From assembly GCA_017473085.1 (NCBI GenBank), contig JAFUNF010000013.1:1-55543 (forward strand): a stretch of 55,543 nt of DNA, written 5' to 3'. Of the stretch, positions 48,040-55,543 are shown piece after piece (position 1 is the stretch's first letter; every line of letters starts with the position of its first letter). The position numbers and the translations under genes were made by a program. The notes beneath the pieces are model-generated. The model had not been told where the DNA came from. It saw only the letters and a list, made by a program, of their open reading frames with translations, and made no database searches. This DNA is from Clostridia bacterium (GTDB lineage: Bacteria; Bacillota; Clostridia; Oscillospirales; CAG-272).

Positions 48040-48546
48040 ATGATTAACAAATATTTAGAGTGTGGTCAAATAGTAAGAAGTCATGGCATAAATGGTGCGA
48101 TGATAATAAATCACTTCTGCGACAGCTACGAGGTTTTTGAAGGAATAAAGCATCTTTATCTAAGGGAAAAGCAGGGTTACACAAAGCTCAATGTTATAAA
48201 ATGCGTGCCTTACAAAAATTCTGCATTGGTGCAGGTTAGAGAAATCACTAATCCTGAGGACGCAACCAAGCTAAGGGGACAAAGTCTTTTTGCACAAAGG
48301 GAAGAAATTACAAAGGATGAAAACGACTTTTTTATTGTTGACCTGATAGGACTTGAGGTAAAAGATGCTGAAACCAATCAGCTTTACGGCGTTTTGAAGG
48401 ATGTTATCAATCGGGGCGCACAGGATATTTATGTAATCGAAAAACAGGACGGCACAGAAGCACTTGTGCCTGCAATCCCACCCTTCCTTGATAGATTATC
48501 ACTTGAGGAGGGTATATTCATAAAGCCAATTGAGGGCATGATATAA
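48040..48546 (+). CDS. rimM: Ribosome maturation factor RimM
   Basis: 168 residues. The N-terminal beta-barrel ([21 protein letters not shown]) and a C-terminal PRC-barrel ([38 protein letters not shown], then LVPAIPPFL) are the RimM pattern. It assists maturation of the 30S head with S19. It is 11 bp upstream of trmD, its usual partner. Confidence 0.93.
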   Translation: MINKYLECGQIVRSHGINGAMIINHFCDSYEVFEGIKHLYLREKQGYTKLNVIKCVPYKNSALVQVREITNPEDATKLRGQSLFAQREEITKDENDFFIVDLIGLEVKDAETNQLYGVLKDVINRGAQDIYVIEKQDGTEALVPAIPPFLDRLSLEEGIFIKPIEGMI

Positions 48547-48557
48547 AGGAAATAAAA

Positions 48558-49292
48558 ATGAGATTTGATATAATGACTCTTTTTCCAGATATGGTAAGAG
48601 CTGTCTTAGAGGCTAGCGTAATTGGACGTGCCAAGGAAAAGGGCATAGTTGAAATTGAAGCACACGATATTCGTGATTATACAACAGATAAGCATAAAAA
48701 AACCGATGACACCCCATACGGAGGTGGCAAGGGTATGCTTATGTCAACTCAACCAATTTGCGATTGCTATAAGGCTATCTGTGAAAAATTGCCAAAGGGA
48801 ACTAGAAAAGTAATTTACGCATCTCCTCGTGGACGTATTTTCAATCACGAAATCGCTAAGGAGCTTTCCAAATATGACAATCTGATTATTCTATGTGGAC
48901 ACTATGAGGGTGTTGACGAAAGAGTAATCGAGGAAATTGTTGATGAGGAAATTTCCGTAGGCGACTATGTCCTAACAGGAGGCGAGCTTCCTGCTTGCAT
49001 TATAGTTGATGCGATTAGCCGTCTTATTGATGGGGTCCTTTCTGATAAGGAATGCTACGAAAAGGAAAGTATTGCATCTGGACTTTTGGAATATCCTCAA
49101 TATACAAAGCCAAGAGTGTTTAATGGTAGAGAGGTGCCTGAGGTTTTATTGTCAGGACACCACGAAAATATAGACAAATGGAGACTGGAAAAATCTCTCG
49201 AGCTTACAAAAGAGAGAAGACCAGACCTGTATGAAAGGTATATAGAGCTTCATCCACCTAAACCACCAAAAAGAAGAAAAAAACAAGACTAA
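48558..49292 (+). CDS. trmD: tRNA (guanine37-N1)-methyltransferase
   Basis: 244 residues. Trefoil-knot SPOUT methyltransferase: [52 protein letters not shown] and the C-terminal [16 protein letters not shown] are diagnostic. It makes m1G37 next to the anticodon to prevent frameshifting. Downstream of rimM as in most bacteria. Confidence 0.96.
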   Translation: MRFDIMTLFPDMVRAVLEASVIGRAKEKGIVEIEAHDIRDYTTDKHKKTDDTPYGGGKGMLMSTQPICDCYKAICEKLPKGTRKVIYASPRGRIFNHEIAKELSKYDNLIILCGHYEGVDERVIEEIVDEEISVGDYVLTGGELPACIIVDAISRLIDGVLSDKECYEKESIASGLLEYPQYTKPRVFNGREVPEVLLSGHHENIDKWRLEKSLELTKERRPDLYERYIELHPPKPPKRRKKQD

Positions 49293-49312
49293 ATTAAAAA
49301 GGAGGTATGAAT

Positions 49313-51316
49313 ATGAGCAGAAATCAAACGGTGCTTGACAAAATTAGCTCAGGCTTCTTTTCTATACTCACAAAATCCTTTATAGGACGTTTCTTTACCT
49401 CCTATGATAAGGATAATGAAAAATTTGCAAAGCATAAGCCGAAAAAACCACATTCCCAAAGGTCCTTGCGTACAAGAATTTTAAAATCAGCAGAAAATAG
49501 CCCTGTGCTTTCTGGAATAAATAAAGCCTTTTCAACATTAATGAGGCTTAGCCTTCGTGATTATGGTATTATGCTTTTTGTTATGGGTGCTATAATTGCA
49601 GGACTTTACCCATTAACAACAAGAGGACTATTGCTTCTTAACATTTCCTTTGAATATTTTATTTATGGTGCAGGAATTTGCATAGTTTCCTTACCATTAT
49701 TGTTCTCAAGCAGGTCCTTAGCAAGTGGAATACTGGCAAGTAAGCTGATGTCGTTTATAGTTATCGACTTTCTTGGTTACGACGAGGAAAGTATTCAAGG
49801 ATTGGCCGAAAAAAATAGAATTTCAATAACTAACTGGTCAATTTTAATAGGATGCGTGCTTGCAGTTGGTGCTTATTTTATTTCTCCGCTTGGCGTGTTC
49901 TTATTGGCATTGATTATAGCAATTACCTTCACAGTCCTTTGCACACCAGAGGTCGGTGCGGTAATTACCATATTCCTGTTGCCCTTTGTTGATGTAAAAA
50001 TCTTGTGCGTAGCGATGCTAATTACAGCTACATCATACTTAATAAAGGTATTTTTCGGTAAACGAGTTTGCCACCTTGAATATTTGGATATCTTTGCAGG
50101 AGTGTCTGTTTTAGCCATTGTTTTGTTTGGAATTAACCCTAAAAATCCAATAGGATCGCTAACAGAAATGCTCCAGCTTCTTGTGCTTGCACTTGCATAT
50201 CTTGTATATTCAAATCTTATTCGAGACAAGGAATGGTTTAGAAAATGCATAAGAGCATTTACCTCAAGCGTTATAATTGTTTCTGTTGTCGCAATAATTC
50301 AAGCAATCCTTGAAAGACTCAGTGAGGCTATCGAGGCGCTATCAATAGCATTCCCATACGACGGAGTGGTAAGTAGCACCTTTGAAAATCCACAAACTCT
50401 TGCCCTGTTCCTTGTTATAGCTATTCCATTTGCACTTGCGCATTTGTTTGCAGAAAAAAATGAGCTTGGAAAATTTGGTGGCTTCATGATGCTTGGAGTA
50501 ATGATATGCTCATTGTTTCTAACAGGCTCAAGATTAGCTGTCATTGGAGTTTTTGTTGGTGCAATATTCCTACTTATCGCATACAATAGAAACTTTATAC
50601 ACGTTGCAACTGCTATATTAATTACAGTGCCAGTAATTTACTTTGCACTTCCTGAGCACATAACCGACCAAATTCTTTCAATATTTGGTACAAATAAAGA
50701 GCTACTTGCTCAGCTTTTTGTTGATTTAAAGGACCAATTCCTTCTTGCAATTAAAAATCCGCTGGGCTATGGCTTAAATGTTGACGTAAACAGTGTTTTT
50801 CCTGAATTTACACAAAGCTATTTCGATAGCTTGCCATTGCAATTCGTGTTCAATTTCGGCATAATTGCTCTTGTAGTGCTTTTGGTGTTTGCAATAGTGT
50901 TTGCAAGACTGGTGTTCTCATATTGTGTTGTAGCAAAAAATAAGTACAGGAAAATTAGTGGCTGTGCAGGAATTTGCGCACTATTAGGCGCCTTTGCAGT
51001 GGGAATATTCGACTACATTTGGCTTGATAATAGAATGTTCTTTCTTTGCACCGTTTGCCTTGCGTTGTCGTTCGCTTATATTAAAATTGAAAGGGAAGGC
51101 GTGGACATTATTCCACAAACCGACTTCTTTACTGCTAATTTAGAGGTTGAATTGTCAGAAGAGGATGATTCTGATTCAAATAACAGAAGTAAATATATTC
51201 ATATGCCCAAAAAGAAAGATTATAATAAAAAAATGGAGGCTAAGGAGTTTTCAAACGCAGAGAATTTAATTAAAAATGAAATGAACAAAATTGAAAATAA
51301 AGACGAAGAAGAATGA
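49313..51316 (+). CDS. O-antigen ligase/polymerase-like membrane protein (Wzy_C family)
   Basis: 667 residues from ATG 49313 (GGAGGT six bases away; ATG 49307 lies against it). A basic cytoplasmic N terminus of ~85 residues precedes about 12 membrane helices. The Wzy_C stretch includes FENPQTLALFLVIAIPFALAH, LTGSRLAVIGVFVGAIFLL and GYGLNVDVNSVFPEFTQSY before a large external loop; the last ~70 residues are charged and cytoplasmic. Such proteins ligate or polymerise glycans on lipid carriers, so a cell-wall or capsule sugar polymer is likely. It is sandwiched between trmD and obgE (short gaps), an unexpected place for it. Confidence 0.75.
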   Translation: MSRNQTVLDKISSGFFSILTKSFIGRFFTSYDKDNEKFAKHKPKKPHSQRSLRTRILKSAENSPVLSGINKAFSTLMRLSLRDYGIMLFVMGAIIAGLYPLTTRGLLLLNISFEYFIYGAGICIVSLPLLFSSRSLASGILASKLMSFIVIDFLGYDEESIQGLAEKNRISITNWSILIGCVLAVGAYFISPLGVFLLALIIAITFTVLCTPEVGAVITIFLLPFVDVKILCVAMLITATSYLIKVFFGKRVCHLEYLDIFAGVSVLAIVLFGINPKNPIGSLTEMLQLLVLALAYLVYSNLIRDKEWFRKCIRAFTSSVIIVSVVAIIQAILERLSEAIEALSIAFPYDGVVSSTFENPQTLALFLVIAIPFALAHLFAEKNELGKFGGFMMLGVMICSLFLTGSRLAVIGVFVGAIFLLIAYNRNFIHVATAILITVPVIYFALPEHITDQILSIFGTNKELLAQLFVDLKDQFLLAIKNPLGYGLNVDVNSVFPEFTQSYFDSLPLQFVFNFGIIALVVLLVFAIVFARLVFSYCVVAKNKYRKISGCAGICALLGAFAVGIFDYIWLDNRMFFLCTVCLALSFAYIKIEREGVDIIPQTDFFTANLEVELSEEDDSDSNNRSKYIHMPKKKDYNKKMEAKEFSNAENLIKNEMNKIENKDEEE

Positions 51317-51367
51317 TAACTCCATTCAGCCTAATAAAATAGGACCTCTTCGGGAGAGGAGAATAAG

Positions 51368-52651
51368 ATGTTTATAGACAAAGTAAAAATTTATGTAAAG
51401 GCAGGAAACGGTGGTAATGGTTGCGTTTCCTTCCGCAGGGAAAAATACGTTGCCAAGGGAGGACCTGACGGAGGCGACGGAGGAAAGGGTGGAAACATCA
51501 TTTTCCAAATAGATAAGGGTACAAACACCCTACTTTCCTTTAGATACAAAAGAAAGTTTGTTGCTGAAAATGGTGGAAATGGTGCAGGTGCAAAATTCCA
51601 CGGCAAAAACGGAGAAGACGTAATAATCAAGGTGCCTGAGGGCACTCTTATCAAGGATGATAAAACAGGAAAAATCCTCAAGGATATGTCGAGCTGCGAG
51701 GAATGGATTTGCGCCAAGGGTGGCAGAGGTGGCTGGGGAAACAGGCACTTTGCCACACCAACAAGACAAATTCCACGCTTTGCAAAAAGTGGCACACAGG
51801 GTCAAGAATGGGAATTGACTCTTGAACTTAAAATGCTTGCTGATGTAGGATTAGTTGGCTTGCCAAGTGCAGGAAAGTCCTCGCTTCTTGCAGCGGTAAG
51901 TGATGCTAAGCCAAAAATTGCCGACTATCACTTTACAACCCTTTCTCCAAATTTGGGTGTTGTAAACGTAAGAGACGGACATGGCTTTGTAATGGCAGAC
52001 ATACCAGGTCTTATCGAGGGTGCTTCTGAGGGCTTAGGCTTAGGACACGCATTTTTAAGACATATTGAGAGATGCAGATTGCTTGTTCACGTAGTAGATA
52101 TTTCTTGCATTGAGGGAAGAAATCCAGTTGACGATATAAGGGTAATAAGCGAGGAGCTTGAAAGGTTTTCCCCTGAATTATCGACACGTCCTCGCATTAT
52201 TTGTGCAAACAAGGTGGATTCACTCGATAGAAGTATAGTAGATATTGAGGAATTCGAGGACTATGTTAAAGCACAGGGCTGGGACCTTATGTATATCTCG
52301 GCATATACAGGCGAGAATACCGACGAGTTAATTGCAAAAATCGATGAAATGCTAAAGAATTTGCCACCACTTACGATTTATGAAACCGATTATGCTCCTG
52401 AAGATACAGTTCTTGTAGATGGTGAGGACCACGCAGTAACAATTACCAAGGACGATAAGGGCACATATGTTGTAGAGGGTGAGTGGCTATTCAATCTTGT
52501 AGGACAGGTAAACTTTGAGGACAGAGAGTCCTTGATGTTCTTCCAAAGAGTTTTGCTTAAGAGCGGAGTGGTAGAAAAACTCAAGGAGGCAGGCTGTAAG
52601 GATGGAGATACTGTCTCTATGTACGATTTTGAATTCGACTTTGTAATCTAA
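51368..52651 (+). CDS. obgE: GTPase ObgE
   Basis: 427 residues. Glycine-rich Obg fold (GNGGNGCVSFRREKYVAKGGPDGGDGGKGG), then the G domain with G1 GLPSAGKSSLL, switch/G3 DIPGLIEGASEGLGLGHAFLRHIERC and G4 NKVD, then the C-terminal OCT domain found in Firmicute Obg. It is essential for 50S assembly and stress/sporulation signalling. AGAGGAG precedes the ATG. Confidence 0.96.
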   Translation: MFIDKVKIYVKAGNGGNGCVSFRREKYVAKGGPDGGDGGKGGNIIFQIDKGTNTLLSFRYKRKFVAENGGNGAGAKFHGKNGEDVIIKVPEGTLIKDDKTGKILKDMSSCEEWICAKGGRGGWGNRHFATPTRQIPRFAKSGTQGQEWELTLELKMLADVGLVGLPSAGKSSLLAAVSDAKPKIADYHFTTLSPNLGVVNVRDGHGFVMADIPGLIEGASEGLGLGHAFLRHIERCRLLVHVVDISCIEGRNPVDDIRVISEELERFSPELSTRPRIICANKVDSLDRSIVDIEEFEDYVKAQGWDLMYISAYTGENTDELIAKIDEMLKNLPPLTIYETDYAPEDTVLVDGEDHAVTITKDDKGTYVVEGEWLFNLVGQVNFEDRESLMFFQRVLLKSGVVEKLKEAGCKDGDTVSMYDFEFDFVI

Positions 52652-52657
52652 GAAAGA

Positions 52658-52681
52658 GGGGAGCGAAAACTCCCCTTTAAT
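52658..52681 (+). terminator. Terminator of obgE
   Basis: GGGGAG/CTCCCC (52658-52663 with 52670-52675), loop CGAAAA, then TTTAAT; short but GC-strong. Confidence 0.65.
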
Positions 52682-52732
52682 ACAAAAAAATCACTACCCA
52701 GTGTCTAAAAATCACATAAAAGAGGAACAAAA

Positions 52733-53572
52733 ATGAAAATTAATATAGGATGTCATTTGTCTGTTTCAAAAGGCTATACCCATATGGGTAAGGAGGCTTG
52801 CTCAATTGATGCTAATACCTTCCAATTCTTTACAAGAAACCCAAGAGGAGGCTCTTTTAAACCACCAACAGACGAGGATATAAACGGACTCATAGAGATA
52901 ATGAAAGAAAATAGCTTTGCTCCAATTATCGCCCACGCACCATACACCTTTAACCCCTGTGCTCTTGACGAGGGCATAAGAGATTACACGAAACGAACAA
53001 TGGCTGAGGACGTAAAGCTTCTTGATAGAATCCCAAATGCTTATTACAACTTTCACCCAGGCTGTCACGTATCTCAGGGCGTTGAAGTTGGAATTGAAAA
53101 AACGGCCGATACAATTAACACAATTCTTTCTCAAACAGAAAAAACCATATTGTTAATAGAAACAATGGCGGGCAAGGGCACTGAAATTGGCAAAAGCTTT
53201 GAGGAAATCAAGGAAATTATCGACAAGGTGGAAAATAAGGATAGAGTAGGCGTTTGCCTTGATACCTGTCACATTCACGACGGGGGCTACGACGTAGTCA
53301 ACGACTTTGACGGCGTACTAAAGGAATTTGACAGAATCATCGGTATTGATAAGCTAAAGGCTATCCACTTAAACGATTCCAAAAATCCACAGGGTGCCCA
53401 TAAGGATAGGCACGAAAAAATTGGCGAAGGGCACCTAACTCTTGAAGCAATCATAAAAATCGTGTCCCACCCTATTGTAGCTAAGCTTCCAATCTGCTTA
53501 GAAACTCCACAGGACTTAGACGGTTATGCAAAAGAAATTGCACTTCTTAAAAACGCAGTAAAAGACCTATAA
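52733..53572 (+). CDS. nfo: Endonuclease IV (AP endonuclease)
   Basis: 279 residues. TIM-barrel with three-zinc ligands: GCHLSVSKGY, HAPYTFNPC, FHPGCH, IETMAG, GVCLDTCHIHDGGYD, HLNDSKNPQGAHKDRHEKIGEGH. It nicks DNA 5' to abasic sites in base-excision repair. Length and motif order match the family exactly. It has its own terminator downstream. Confidence 0.96.
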   Translation: MKINIGCHLSVSKGYTHMGKEACSIDANTFQFFTRNPRGGSFKPPTDEDINGLIEIMKENSFAPIIAHAPYTFNPCALDEGIRDYTKRTMAEDVKLLDRIPNAYYNFHPGCHVSQGVEVGIEKTADTINTILSQTEKTILLIETMAGKGTEIGKSFEEIKEIIDKVENKDRVGVCLDTCHIHDGGYDVVNDFDGVLKEFDRIIGIDKLKAIHLNDSKNPQGAHKDRHEKIGEGHLTLEAIIKIVSHPIVAKLPICLETPQDLDGYAKEIALLKNAVKDL

Positions 53573-53577
53573 AGCAT

Positions 53578-53606
53578 AAAAAAGCGACACTGTGTCGCTT
53601 TTTTAT
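53578..53606 (+). terminator. Terminator of nfo
   Basis: AAAAAAGCGACA/TGTCGCTTTTTT (53578-53589 with 53593-53604), 3-nt loop. Confidence 0.9.
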
Positions 53607-53615
53607 ACTTTCAAG

Positions 53616-53644
53616 TTGCAAATGCTGTGTGAATGTGTTATAAT
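53616..53644 (+). promoter_or_regulatory. Promoter of the gene at 53726
   Basis: TTGCAA (53616-53621), 17-bp spacer, TATAAT (53639-53644). Confidence 0.7.
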
Positions 53645-53725
53645 TTATTTGAAGAAAAATAAGAATACATCAAAGTTTGCTACAAAACAACTGTATATTA
53701 AAAATTCTATGAAGGGGTATTACGT

Positions 53726-54196
53726 ATGAAAAATAAATTTATTGCACACAAGCAAGCCTTTTGGTTTTCTATTTTAACGCCAATCAGCCTAATACTTTTG
53801 ATATGGGTTCCTGTGCTTTTGATATTTCATAAAGATTTAGAATTGTGGTATTTTATTATGCTTGCCGTTCAGCTTTTGTTCTCTTGGATTGTTTGCTACG
53901 GATTTTATAACTATGCCTATAAAATTATTTGTATGAGCGAGGACCAAATCAAAAGTGGTAAAATAGAAATAAAGTGGGAAAATATTCAGAGATATGAGAT
54001 TACAGAAATTAAGCTATTTGAACATTCATTTATTCCTACTATTGCACTAACCTCAAAATTAAGTATTTATGGTACAAGTGGAGAAATAATAGTTCTTTCT
54101 ATGTCGAAAAAACATTTAGAAACAATAGCAGTTCATCAAGACAAAAGTGATATAATAAGGGAACTTGTTTCTAAATATTTGAGGGTAAGCGAATGA
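53726..54196 (+). CDS. Hypothetical two-TM protein with PH-like domain
   Basis: 156 residues. Two membrane helices (~14-34 and ~42-65) are followed by a ~90-residue soluble beta-rich domain (KIEIKWENIQRYEITEIKLFE.., TIALTSKLSIYGTSGEIIVLSM). A W-x-x-I after the helices and this layout resemble bacterial PH-domain membrane proteins (YcxB type). GGGGTATT precedes ATG. It is monocistronic with clear promoter and terminator. Function unknown. Confidence 0.6.
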   Translation: MKNKFIAHKQAFWFSILTPISLILLIWVPVLLIFHKDLELWYFIMLAVQLLFSWIVCYGFYNYAYKIICMSEDQIKSGKIEIKWENIQRYEITEIKLFEHSFIPTIALTSKLSIYGTSGEIIVLSMSKKHLETIAVHQDKSDIIRELVSKYLRVSE

Positions 54197-54197
54197 T

Positions 54198-54231
54198 AAA
54201 AACACCTGACAAAGCTTGTCAGGTGTTTTTA
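54198..54231. terminator. Bidirectional terminator
   Basis: A 15-bp stem (54198-54212 with 54216-54230), 3-nt loop, between the convergent genes ending at 54196 and 54232. Confidence 0.92.
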
Positions 54232-54588
54232 TCAAGATATACTATCCCAGCTAACTTTTTCATGGCTTTGTATTTCTTCTATGCACACAAGTAGCTGTGC
54301 CTTGTATTCGTAAAACCCCTCAAGCTCATCGTTTTCTATTTTCGACTCAAGCACGCATATAGCCTTGTCCATATCGTCAATCTTGGAATGAGGAGTAGTA
54401 ATCGCAATGAAATACTTGCTTTTCTCCCATTCTTCCTTTATTTCACTAAAGGAGTCGCTATTGTTTATTTCAAGTTTTTCTACATTTGCTTTTAAATCGT
54501 CTAAGGTGTTTACAACAAATACACTGCTCCAAATAACAAATACGCATAGCAAAACTAAAATTACTAAGGAAATAATAAATGCCTTCAT
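54232..54588 (-). CDS. DUF4363 family protein
   Basis: 118 residues: one N-terminal membrane helix (FIISLVILVLLCVFVIWSSVF) and an extracytoplasmic helical domain. DUF4363-like features are the EWEKSKYFIAITTPHSKID block and LVCIEEI near the C terminus. It overlaps the upstream DUF421 gene by one base (TAATG), so the two are coupled. In sporulating Clostridia this pair commonly occurs together; a spore-envelope role is plausible but unproven. Confidence 0.8.
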   Translation of the reverse strand: MKAFIISLVILVLLCVFVIWSSVFVVNTLDDLKANVEKLEINNSDSFSEIKEEWEKSKYFIAITTPHSKIDDMDKAICVLESKIENDELEGFYEYKAQLLVCIEEIQSHEKVSWDSIS

Positions 54589-55262
54589 TATTCACTCTCC
54601 TTCATAATAATGCTAATCTTACCACTTTTGTCACAGCTTAACAGAAAAATATCCTCCATTTGTAATTTGTGCTTAGATAGGTAAGACTTGAGCCATTTTT
54701 CGGTTTTGTTTAGGTTTTTTAGATTGCTTAAATCTACACTACCATCTAAAATTATAGGAAGGGAAACGCCACACTCTTCCTTTTTTATGTCTAAATCCCC
54801 AAGAGTTGCAGGTTGTTTTTCTATCTTAGGAAAGACAGACAGCTTTCCGTTTTGTTCGATTATGGCATATTCAATATCTGATATGTCAGCAAACCCCTTT
54901 AATCTCAATTCCCCCAGAAGCTCGTTAATTCCTATACGCAATCTGGATAACTCCTTTTGGTCTAAGAGTCCATCTTTAATAATAATGCTGGGATTACCAA
55001 AGAAAAGCTTTTTTGCAACCTTAGATTTTGTAACCCAAAAGGATAAAATTACTTCGATAGTTAATAATAACAGCAAAGGCACAACTGAATAGGTAAGTGG
55101 AATAGAAATGTCCTGAATAGGATTTACTGCTAATTCAGATAGCATAAAGGTTATAATCAGCTCAGATAATTGAAGCTCACCAACCTGTCTTTTGCCCATT
55201 AGCCTAATAGTTGTGATAAATAAAAAATAAATAATGATAGTTCTTACAAATACAGTAGCCAT
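54588..55262 (-). CDS. YetF-like DUF421 membrane protein
   Basis: 224 residues with three N-terminal membrane helices and a soluble C-terminal part. The family pattern is visible in TIRLMGKRQVGELQLSELIITFMLSELA, NPIQD, then PSIIIKDGLLDQKELSRLRIGINELLGELRLKGFADISDIEYAIIEQNG. DUF421 proteins have several roles in Bacillus and Clostridia, including spore envelope and membrane functions. It heads the operon with the DUF4363 gene; AAAGGAAA precedes ATG. The region 55263-55342 upstream shows no clear promoter for it. Confidence 0.88.
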   Translation of the reverse strand: MATVFVRTIIIYFLFITTIRLMGKRQVGELQLSELIITFMLSELAVNPIQDISIPLTYSVVPLLLLLTIEVILSFWVTKSKVAKKLFFGNPSIIIKDGLLDQKELSRLRIGINELLGELRLKGFADISDIEYAIIEQNGKLSVFPKIEKQPATLGDLDIKKEECGVSLPIILDGSVDLSNLKNLNKTEKWLKSYLSKHKLQMEDIFLLSCDKSGKISIIMKESE

Positions 55263-55342
55263 AAATATTTCCTTTCATATAATAGTTTTTAGAAGAAAAT
55301 AAAAAAAATACACATTAAATAAAAATAATGAAGAAAAATATC

Positions 55343-55371
55343 TTGACAAAGAAAAATTAAGGTGATAAAAT
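55343..55371 (+). promoter_or_regulatory. Upstream (P1) promoter of a putative rRNA operon
   Basis: TTGACA (55343-55348), 17-bp spacer, TAAAAT (55366-55371). Confidence 0.7.
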
Positions 55372-55434
55372 GTAATTCCACTCCACATATTTTGTGTGTA
55401 CTTAAAAAAATTTCAAAAAAAGTAAAAAAAGTAC

Positions 55435-55463
55435 TTGACAAAAGGGAAGTGAAGTGATATAAT
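55435..55463 (+). promoter_or_regulatory. Downstream (P2) promoter of a putative rRNA operon
   Basis: Perfect TTGACA (55435-55440), 17-bp spacer, TATAAT (55458-55463), 92 bp after P1. The A/T-rich stretch before it could serve as an UP element. Confidence 0.85.
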
Positions 55464-55470
55464 AGCAAAG

Positions 55471-55543
55471 CACTGTGCGAGCGGTGCAAAAAAAGATCCT
55501 TGAAAATTGAACAATGAACGAAAAAAGTTTTGAAAGAGAACTA
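55471..55543 (+). other. Leader of a putative 16S rRNA operon (16S gene beyond window)
   Basis: The segment with GATCCTTGAAAATTGAACAA is the conserved pre-16S leader phrase of Clostridia and other Firmicutes. The 16S 5' end itself (AGAGTTTGATC..) is not reached before the window stops, so the operon is inferred from promoters and leader. Confidence 0.7.

Overview
The window looks like a chromosomal segment of an AT-rich, Gram-positive, spore-forming-lineage Clostridia bacterium, plausibly from a gut or rumen community. The reasons are a clear spo0A, a T-box in front of valS, strong AAGGAGG-type ribosome binding sites, TTG/GTG starts, a secreted BspA-like protein and typical firmicute operons (rpsO-pnp, rpmG-secE-nusG-rplK-rplA, rimM-trmD, obgE). 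Species cannot be fixed from sequence reading alone.

Layout. (1) 1-17125 is a carbohydrate locus. It holds a GH31 enzyme, a decayed HAD phosphatase, a NodB-like deacetylase with a heparinase II/III-type protein, a GH2 beta-glucuronidase, a GH2 beta-mannosidase and a GH63 enzyme, then an XRE-TPR regulator, a small membrane protein, and an AraC regulator divergent from a GH5-like enzyme plus a secreted protein. All enzymes lack signal peptides and no transporter is present, so they probably finish off imported oligosaccharides rich in glucuronate and mannose. (2) 17126-20113 is a mobile-looking stretch: copies of a REP-like repeat around a MATE exporter/CarD-like pair of different base composition, a four-helix-bundle gene, and tRNA-Glu(CTC). 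(3) 20258-31506 holds the T-box/valS, a Ca2+-type P-ATPase coupled to an S1-domain protein, a two-component system divergent from a Cthe_2159-like lipoprotein, and spo0A. (4) 31694-36594 holds a membrane protein with an unusual leader that could switch its ribosome site, pnp and rpsO separated by 123-bp structured tandem repeats, and a split TauE/SafE exporter. (5) 36600-42850 holds ftsK/spoIIIE, tmk, a DJ-1 family gene, 5-formyl-THF cyclo-ligase and rplM-rpsI. (6) 43000-45430 holds three small regulators and a membrane protein under a perfect consensus promoter. (7) 45470-55262 holds the rpmG-secE-nusG-rplK-rplA operon, rimM-trmD-ligase-obgE, nfo and the YetF/DUF4363 pair. (8) 55343-55543 carries tandem promoters and leader of what appears to be an rRNA operon whose 16S gene starts beyond the window.

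The most unusual signals are non-coding: the covarying 123-bp tandem hairpin repeats and long inverted repeat between rpsO and pnp, the mutually exclusive leader stems before 31788, 11-bp-phased direct repeats between the two-component operon and its divergent lipoprotein gene, a possible free-standing small RNA upstream of ftsK, and the REP-like repeats bracketing the MATE/CarD module. Promoters were called by eye as -35/-10 pairs with 17-bp spacers. Domain and family calls rest on recognised motifs, not on database searches.
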